From Doris montereyensis (Eukaryota > Mollusca > Gastropoda > Nudibranchia > Dorididae), in NCBI GenBank assembly GCA_037039925.1, contig JAXRKP010000160.1, positions 232,501-296,500 of the forward strand: a stretch of DNA of 64,000 nt, read 5' to 3'. Shown here piece by piece: positions 57,421-64,000 of this stretch. A program made the translations under genes and the position numbers. Each line of letters starts with the position of its first letter. Within the stretch, counting starts at the first letter, position 1. The notes under the pieces were generated by a model, which worked only from the letters and a program-made list of their open reading frames with translations, ran no database searches and was not told the DNA's origin.

Positions 57421-57774
57421 TTACTTTGCTGTATGAGCAGCCTTCACAGGTAACTCCAAATAAGTGAGGAAGATTTTGAATGAAATAGCCTGCTGGGAGA
57501 TAAATGATGTACTTAACCAGTCAATGAATGTTCATTTGTGGAAATTATAAACGTTATGATACGTAAATCCAGAATTTTCTAGTATTATGTTTCATCATTG
57601 GTATGCATCATGCACATACAGCTTTCAGTTACAACCAGTTTGAAAAAAAAAAGGTCATATGTACATATATCTATATGTGTCAGCAAGTAAATATCAAAAT
57701 AGGACCATATAATATATAAACAATAAAAAATAAACAGTGGAAACATTTGAAATAGTAAATGATGAATACTGAGA

Positions 57775-57914
57775 CTAGGCTGGGTCTTCCACAACTATGG
57801 TGTGAGCAACAACATCATAAGCTGTCCGGTTATGTTTGAAGAAAAACAGCGTCAGACAAGCGGGCAGGAAAAAAGCAATAGTAAAATTCTTGATGACTGA
57901 CCGCAAAAAAGGCA
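57775..57914 (-). CDS. FAM8A1: FAM8A1 exon 5 (C-terminus)
   Basis: Acceptor GCTCCTCAG|T. SVIKNFTIAFFLPACLTLFF, then KHNRTAYDVVAHTIVVEDPA and TAG (57777-57775). Joining exon 4 in frame needs the T6 run (minus strand) to be T5. Confidence 0.92.
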
Positions 57915-59087
57915 CTGAGGAGCAAAGGAAAAAAATATGCAAATCTTTCTTATTTTTGAGTTTCTTTGCAAGACTTGATAATTATTGCACAGTACATACT
58001 CATTTTAAAATATTGTTTATACTATGTCATACTCAGATCATTATGTCCACTTAACATAACACAGTAATAGATTAGCCTGTGATTGCAATGTCATAAACAC
58101 CTTCAGGGTGCCGCCTGTTAATATTTTCTCAAAAATAACAAAATAATTGGATGGGTATATTAGTATCAAATAGCTGCTAATCTTTTCAAATCGAAAAAAA
58201 ACGTACTCTTAGTCTTACTGTGTAAAGTAATTCTAACTCGCACAAAAGCCTGTATTATTCCACAAAACATTGATCATTGAACTTGAAACTGATCACTGGC
58301 CTTGCTAGTGCAGTGCAACAGTTGTTTTGTAAACTCGGAATGGCATCTCTTGACTTTCACCCATTTTCTCTAAATCTTTGCCGTTAACTTCAGTTTTCTA
58401 TTTAAACAATATACAGTCAACCCTCATATACGTACTTTTCAAGACTTACAGACTCTGTCAAAGAAACGTATTAAATACGTTTTACGTACTCATTGGCAAC
58501 TATGGTATTATTAATAAATGAATAACAAGTTTTGCATCTAGAGAAACCGGATGTTCACTTAATTATACAGTGATGTCCTTCTCCTATGTAAGACAGCAGC
58601 AGGAGATTCATATGAAAGAAAAGGAAAATGGCAAACAAAAAGGAGTTCAAACAGCATTCATCATACATTAATTATCAATTTCAAGAGAAAGAAACATCTT
58701 TTTTGGCTGCGAATATATTTACTTACTTTCGTAAATTGATGTTTCCAGCCGGCATCACTAAAACACGACCATTATCCATCGCTTGAACACTATCACATGA
58801 CACTACTTTCAATCCCATCAACTTCTTGCCAGGGGTAGCACCCATTGCACGACCACGACCACGGCCAGGAGCTCGCCAGATGCACAATGTCTAAAACAAG
58901 ACAAGAAACAAGCACAGCAATGTGTTAATTTTATTCAGTTCCATACAATATACATCGCCATTTACTGTCTATGCACTGATATTGCTTTAACTATAATTAA
59001 ATTGGTGTGACTGTCTGTTGTCATCGTCATTATCACTTGTAGTTTCTTATAGGTTATATTAGATTTGTCATAATGTCTATATTATCG

Positions 59088-59142
<55 letters not shown>

Positions 59143-62100
59143 CATTCCATGTAGTTTATATCATATTGTTTGTGAAATGTAATGAAAATTGTGGTCATAA
59201 AAATGTTTCCAAAAAGGATAAATAAGGATTATCATTATATTTATATTGCATCTTATCTTACAAAACTGATTGAAGAGCATAGTCATTCATGGGTGGTTAG
59301 CAGGTTCTGCTGGTAGGTTCTACTTTCCTCTTAATTCCCTCTGAGATCACAGCATACAGTAGACGGGGTGAATTACCATCAAAACAAAAAGTATCTATTC
59401 CTCCAATTAATTACATAAATGTGCTTTGTCCTTGCTCCATACCATATCATCACATATAATACATTATTTGTTTAGATATCTATACATTATATTCAATTTG
59501 ATTTTCCTACTTACCTCAAAGATTGTAATTAGAACTCTGTTGATAATTTCCAGTGCTATGACCTCAAATGTAATAGCAAATGCTTTGTCGTAGTCTAGCT
59601 CATTAAAGCTATCAATGAAATCATCTCCATTTATGAATGATCTGTCCAGCATGGAAAAAGAACGTTTTAGAGAGACACATTTGTTTGAACATGAATTATG
59701 TTTACACTGAGTTTGACTACCATAAATTTTCTTCTACATATATTTTTTGTTGTTGTCAAAATTTGATCTTATGACCTCCAATAGAATATCATTTATTTAA
59801 GGATGTTGGGCCAATGTACATTATATCCGAGGTTCATGAATATGTAAACCAGGACTATATATTCCAAGATAAACATTTACTTTATCACTTGAAACGAATT
59901 CTTTAGTTGTATCTCAACTGAACAAATTAAAACATAAATTAGAAGCCAGAAAACACATGCACATTTCTGACAATTTATATAATATTATGTGATTCACAGA
60001 TCTTATAACAATCAGACAAAAGTAAAATAACACATTAAATGAAATCTTACAAGAAATTCCTCAATGGTCAATAACATACCATAACAGACCAATCACAACT
60101 ATGTAAATATTGTAAATGAGAAGAAAAAAAGAAGTAAGACCTACCAGTAACACAACCAACCACCCACTAGGAAAGTAATAGGGGACAGACAGAAAGACAG
60201 AGACGGACAGACAAACAGACATGAACAAACAAAGAAACAAAAGATAGAAAGAGATACAGAAAGAGAGAGCTGCAAAAATATAGAAATGTAATATAGATAA
60301 ATTATGATGGCAAGTTTTGTAACACCACAGTTTTGAATGCAGAATTTAATTCATGCCTTATATTCAAATGTGTTAAGTTCACACAAATACACAACAAACA
60401 AACACAGACATACCATAGCACCTACTCAAATCAAATACAAAAGCATTTACATTCAACTTATTAAAACACATAAAAATGCTGACATTCTATCCTCTCTTTC
60501 ATCCATAAATGTGTTTCTTTGATCTCTTTACTTTCATTTCCATTCCTCCTCTAAAGCCACCCAAAGCAACACATATGTGACATAGGTTTTTTATTGTTCT
60601 GTTGTGGGTTGTTTTTTTTATTTGATTTACCCACATCCACAAGTAGGGTGATCTGGGGTTTTTTGGTAGGATTTCTAATTTTACCTGGACTGCCCTGTAA
60701 ACAGCCAAGGGATCTTTAACATGCACAGAGTGTTGTGATCTGCACACGGGACCTCCTTTGTACAATTCATCTCCGATGGGACTAGGTGTCGATGCACCTA
60801 CCTGGACCAGGGCGGTACAATTTACTTGAAAAAACTCAAGAAAATTTGTCAACTATTGGCGGGGCTTGAACCCAAGACCTTTGGGTTGAGACGCCGACAC
60901 CTTGCCTCTAGGCTACCGAGTCTCCTTGTGATATATAATGTCTTTTATAACATTTGTAATATAAAGAGTTATAGAGAGGTACTCACAAGTCAAGACTGAG
61001 TTCTGTGACAAGACAAATAGAAATCATCAGTTTTAGGTAGAAAAGGAAAGCAAAATCAATAATTTCTGCAGCAACCCGTTTCCAAAAGTGGGCACTTTCA
61101 GTATTACACCTGTGTGAATAAAGGAAAAGAAAAATAAAGCTTGAAAGACAGAATGAATCATTTACATAACATCAAATGAAAGCGATTTATATTTTATATT
61201 ATATGTTACGTTCCTCCTTATTAAATTTTACTCAATTGCAAAATTTAAACAGCATGCTCAACTATAGAGCTTCTACTTGTAATTCTATCATAAATGAACA
61301 TCATGTATGGGATTAAAATTATATATATATTATATTCATACTATATACATATATGTATGTCGAGCCATCTTTAGATATCATCATGGAACTAAATTTCCAT
61401 GGAAATAGAACTTGTTTTAGACACAATAATCCATTTGGATCCCATTTCCTTTAATTTGTTTCCTACCACAGACCTCTTCAGTACAACTGAGGAGTATTTT
61501 TTTTATACATTTACCACTTTTCTTCTATTGTTGCTATCCTTTAAATTGACCTGCCTTTCACTGATATATCTTTTTATCCTGGATTGGTATATATCTGTTT
61601 TACTATTGGTTTATTTAGTTCTTTTATTTTGAGTTTAGTAGTTTTCTTCTCTTTCCTTTTCTGTTTGTTTTCTTCAGTTAATAATCTCATTTTGGCTATC
61701 ACTAGGAGATGATCACTAAATATATCAGCTCCTCTGTTTACTCTTGCATCCATTTTACTGTAAAAAAGAGAGTTGCTAATTTTTATGTAGTCTATGATTA
61801 ACTTTTCCCATCTGTCTTCATCTACTCTTGTATATTTGAAAAATGTGTTATCAAGCCTACTTCATGCATGGTAACTGTTAGCATCGTTACTACCAGTTGT
61901 CCATTGCAAAGATAATGATGGACTCCCCTTTTAGAAATAGACTCAACCGAAGGCCTTTTGGACGTAAGCTCATGAGCCTGAACACGTCCTTTATCCTGTT
62001 ACTGTTACTAAATGGTTAACCAATCAGAAAGCATTAAATTTTAAAAGAAAATTAAAAGAGGATTCATGAGTGTAAGACAGTAAGAGGGTAACAAGAAGGA

Positions 62101-63010
62101 GAAATATTCAGGCCTCTCTTGATCCGTCCTTCCTTCCTGGCAAATGCCAGGCATCATGCTGAAAGGTTTGTAGCAGGCAAACGGTAAATTGTGTAAATCC
62201 CGGGAGTAGCACTGAACAGAGTGCTTAACAAAACGGCATTTACTGGTCATAGCCTTACCAGGGTTAAGTTTAAGTGCGATTATGCCCAAAAACCAAGACC
62301 CTACTTTTTATCTCACCCCATCATAAACAAAACAATCCCTTTTTATTATTTTCCTTGGGTAAACTCAACTACAGAAATCCTTCCGAATGACTAGATCTAG
62401 AGACTAACTACTCAACTAGATCTAGAATCAAGCTTATAAAGTTACACAAGTATAATATAAAGTGCATATATATTCTAATTATAAAGAGAATTTTTAGATT
62501 CTACAATGATCTGTGATTCGATCTAGGTTCTAGATCTAAAGAGAACTCTAGATCTAATTATAATAGAATCTAAATCTAAGCCAACTACTAAGACTATAAT
62601 ATAACCCCACCTTGATTTCTCAAATTTGTTTGTGCTGTCTGTGACTGTCCATTAGGGTTGACAAAGTTTCCACTTTCATTTTGTCTTGCAGGTGGGTTTG
62701 GTCGTCGACTAGCATAAGGATCTGGTCTAGATCGGACGAACTCGCCATGATTTGTTGCACAAAGTAGATTATTTGGGCCAAAGTTAGAAAAATATGCGAA
62801 TTGTTGCATTTGAATTGCGAAATTTGAGGCAAACAAATGCATTGCATTTGACGAGTGGTATTGATGCATCCATTTTCGGAGATCTTGGGCGTATTCTCTA
62901 GCATTACGATACGTTGGCTGTTCAATTGTCGTATCTACATTTTCAGAGATGCCCTGTTTCGTTTGGCAGTCTTTGAGAGGATCGTCTATTTGCTTCCCTG
63001 AAGCAGCCAT
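57775..63010 (-). CDS. FAM8A1: FAM8A1, RDD-domain ER membrane protein (HRD1 ERAD complex)
   Basis: FAM8A1 is a multipass ER membrane protein that joins HRD1 and HERPUD1 in ER-associated degradation. Five exons on the minus strand: 63010-62611, 61109-60987, 59641-59515, 58890-58727, 57914-57775. The N-terminus is polar and ends in an Asn/Gln/Pro-rich tract; REYAQDLRKWMHQYH matches the family's conserved (A)REY..W motif. The RDD domain follows: AAEIIDFAFLFYLKLMISIC (helix 1), AITFEVIALEIINRVLITIF (helix 2), GATPGKKLMGLKVVSCD (conserved loop), and NFTIAFFLPACLTLFFF then HNRTAYDVVAHTIVV (last helix and end). Length is about 290 residues, shorter at the N-terminus than in vertebrates. Splice phases 1, 2, 0 and 2 agree if one A is added at 61079-61081 and one T removed from the T6 run at 57905-57910. 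Start: the first ATG of the open frame, with no in-frame extension. Confidence 0.93.
58430..58455. repeat. pogo-like terminal sequence, one end only
   Basis: TACAGTCAACCCTCATATAC resembles a pogo/Tigger terminus beside TA. No inverted partner is found nearby. In FAM8A1 intron 4. Confidence 0.3.
58727..58890 (-). CDS. FAM8A1: FAM8A1 exon 4 (RDD loop)
   Basis: Acceptor TTTTAG|ACA, donor GAAA|GTAAGT. TLCIWRAPGRGRGRA, MGATPGKKLMGLKVVSCD, VLVMPAGNINLR. The GATPGK motif is the family hallmark. Enters phase 0, leaves phase 2. The RGRGR run is unusual. Confidence 0.94.
59093..59142. repeat. (ATT)n microsatellite
   Basis: About 16 ATT units in FAM8A1 intron 3. Confidence 0.96.
59286..59388 (+). mobile_element. 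short SINE-like repeat (family C), internally deleted
   Basis: GGGTGGTTAGCAGGTTCTGC, TGGTAGGTTCTACTT, CCTCTTAATTCCCTCTGAG, CAGTAGACGGGGTGAATT. The CTTTCACTTATC section is missing. In FAM8A1 intron 3. Confidence 0.7.
59515..59641 (-). CDS. FAM8A1: FAM8A1 exon 3 (RDD helix 2)
   Basis: Acceptor CTGGACAG|A, donor TGAG|GTAAGT. SFINGDDFIDSFNELDYDK, then AFAITFEVIALEIINRVLIT and IFE. Phase 2 in, 0 out. No break. Confidence 0.94.
60118..60180 (-). mobile_element. family C fragment, minus, beside a GACA microsatellite
   Basis: 'AAGAAGTAAGACCTACCAGT' and 'CCAACCACCC' match the reverse complement of the family C 5' end. GACAGACAGAAAGACAGAGA follows at once. Confidence 0.55.
60619..60926 (-). mobile_element. 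CAAAT-tailed SINE (family A), minus copy
   Basis: TTTGATTTACCCACATCCAC, CAGCCAAGGGATCTTTAACA, GATCTGCACACGGGACCTCC, GGGCTTGAACCCAAGACC, GACACCTTGCCTCTAGGCTA. Best match in the window to the plus copy at 46306. In FAM8A1 intron 2. Confidence 0.88.
60987..61109 (-). CDS. FAM8A1: FAM8A1 exon 2 (RDD helix 1)
   Basis: Acceptor CACACAG|GT, donor ACTT|GTGAGT. With one A added to the AAA at 61079-61081 it reads VILKVPTFGKRVAAEIIDF, then AFLFYLKLMISICLVTELS. Without it the RDD frame cannot join exon 1. Confidence 0.92.
61445..61858 (-). mobile_element. LINE fragment (endonuclease end and linker), second copy of the 5150-6549 family
   Basis: Minus-strand frames give RVDEDRWEKLIIDYIK, ARVNRGADIFSDHH and IAKMRLLTEENKQKRK, then the start of the linker. 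The nucleotide match to 6300-6549 is obvious (CCTTTAATTTGTTTCCTAC, GATCACTAAATAT). It extends further into the endonuclease than the first copy. In FAM8A1 intron 1. Confidence 0.85.
62611..63010 (-). CDS. FAM8A1: FAM8A1 exon 1
   Basis: ATG at 63010-63008: MAASGKQIDDPLKDCQTKQG, the conserved REYAQDLRKWMHQYH, a hydrophobic/aromatic stretch FASNFAIQMQQFAYFSNF, then a polar Asn/Gln/Pro tail ending NLRNQ. Donor ATCAAG|GTGGGG, phase 1. Confidence 0.92.
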
Positions 63011-64000
63011 ATTTGTTTACAGTCAATGGCTCGAAAAGCAACACGTATCGTAGGTTTCATTGATCTTACACAATGTATGGCATCACGGTAACGTGTACAC
63101 ATCCTAAATTGGGATAGTATATAGAACCGATTAATGAAATCTAAAAAATATAACAACAGCTCCACCCTGTTCAAAAGATTACTCAGATATATTTATTATT
63201 TGTGTTAATACCCTAAACCGAACGAATCGAAATACATGTAGTAACCACCCCTCCCCCTTATTACTACATGTCATGTGTAATTACTAGATCTAATTATAAT
63301 TCATCTATGTCAAATTAATGTCATTTTCCCTGCTGATAAAAGATTCATTTTCATGTTTCTTTCTATGTCATCGTGGTCCTCCTCTCCTAGTCCTGGTCCG
63401 TGTTGGCATCCTTCTATTTATCACTGTTCTGCTTAGATTTTGACGTCTCTTCGGATTTTCGAAATAATATCATTTCTTGTCTTCACGGTACATTGTATTC
63501 ACTATCACAAACCAATATTTTTCAAGCCCAATCATTCTCGTGAGCACGTGGTTTAAAGATATTTCTATAATATTTTTCGTTAAAAACTTGACATTGCCTT
63601 TTTTTTTTGGTGATAACATTGATTTATCATTCCTCACGGCCATCTGTTGCAGTTGGAAAACAAGTCCTCAAAAGTTTAAGGCTTGTTTTATTTTTTGGTT
63701 CCTCCTTATTATAATTATCTCATTTGTTTCGGTTTGCATAGCATCAAAATACACCCTTTTTAATTCTCTAGCAGTGTTTTCATTGTTTACCAGAACGGTT
63801 ATCAGATATTGGAATTCATATTACAGCCTCTATTATTTCGTTGTTTAAGTTTTATGTTTGAGTCTGTTTTCCATTGTTTGTGTTACATCGAAGAAAAGAT
63901 CGCATGCTTCAGTATGTATCTTCATTGACAATACTGATGTTTTGGGGTTTCCCGGTCCTTCTGGAGCTATGGGGAACAGTGACATCACCGTAATGTCTCC
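63011..64000. other. upstream of FAM8A1, no gene recognised
   Basis: The FAM8A1 5' UTR and promoter should lie just above 63010, but no core motif stands out. The open frame at 63477-63848 (+) is rich in Phe, Ile and Ser and shows no family signature; it looks like AT-rich chance. Confidence 0.45.

Larger units (their letters stand above)
48331..57774. other. intergenic region between ERGIC3 and FAM8A1
   Basis: No convincing coding exon. It holds a (TAC)n array, a pogo-like MITE, three family C repeats or relatives, SINE A and B copies, a foldback element, a GA microsatellite and a LINE scrap. The stretches 50620-52550 and 55250-56330 are plain AT-rich sequence in which I see nothing specific. 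Confidence 0.55.

Noticed and set aside
63477..63848. 123-residue hydrophobic plus frame
   Set aside because: Composition is that of AT-rich noncoding DNA; no regular membrane topology or family motif.

Overview
This is a piece of an invertebrate animal nuclear genome, AT-rich and crowded with repeats. Genes are split by GT-AG introns, and every recognisable gene is a conserved animal gene. The mix of tRNA-derived SINEs, degenerate LINEs, small inverted-repeat transposons and long (CT)n, (GATA)n and (GA)n arrays suggests a lophotrochozoan such as a mollusc, but the sequence does not settle the species.

Four protein genes and one tRNA gene can be read. (1) 2532-9461 (+): a four-exon claudin/PMP22-like four-pass membrane protein. 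(2) 18282-48330 (+): ERGIC3 (Erv46), an ER-Golgi cycling cargo receptor, spread over 30 kb in about a dozen small exons. (3) 32804-34350 (-): ROMO1, a tiny mitochondrial inner-membrane protein, two exons, nested antisense inside the largest ERGIC3 intron. (4) 57775-63010 (-): FAM8A1, an RDD-domain ER membrane protein of the HRD1 ERAD complex, five exons. A well-formed tRNA-Pro(CGG) lies at 38529-38600 (+), in the same ERGIC3 intron as ROMO1. ERGIC3 and FAM8A1 both act in the early secretory pathway, but nothing here shows co-regulation.

All four protein genes have clean splice sites and conserved residues, yet each has frame breaks of one (sometimes two) bases, mostly at short homopolymers. 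ERGIC3 also has one in-frame stop and one conserved exon I could not find. The simplest reading is uncorrected long-read indels in the assembly, not four neighbouring pseudogenes.

The rest is repeat: LINE fragments (5.1-6.5, 23.0, 34.6-35.6, 39.7-41.0, 56.4 and 61.4-61.9 kb), several SINE families (one about 140 bp long with about ten copies, one with a tandem tRNA-like head), several MITE-like elements with target-site duplications, a 1.4-kb GATA array, and a GA array with higher-order structure. I saw no bacterial-type operon, CRISPR array or defence system. The most notable biology is the gene-within-intron arrangement and the SINE architecture.
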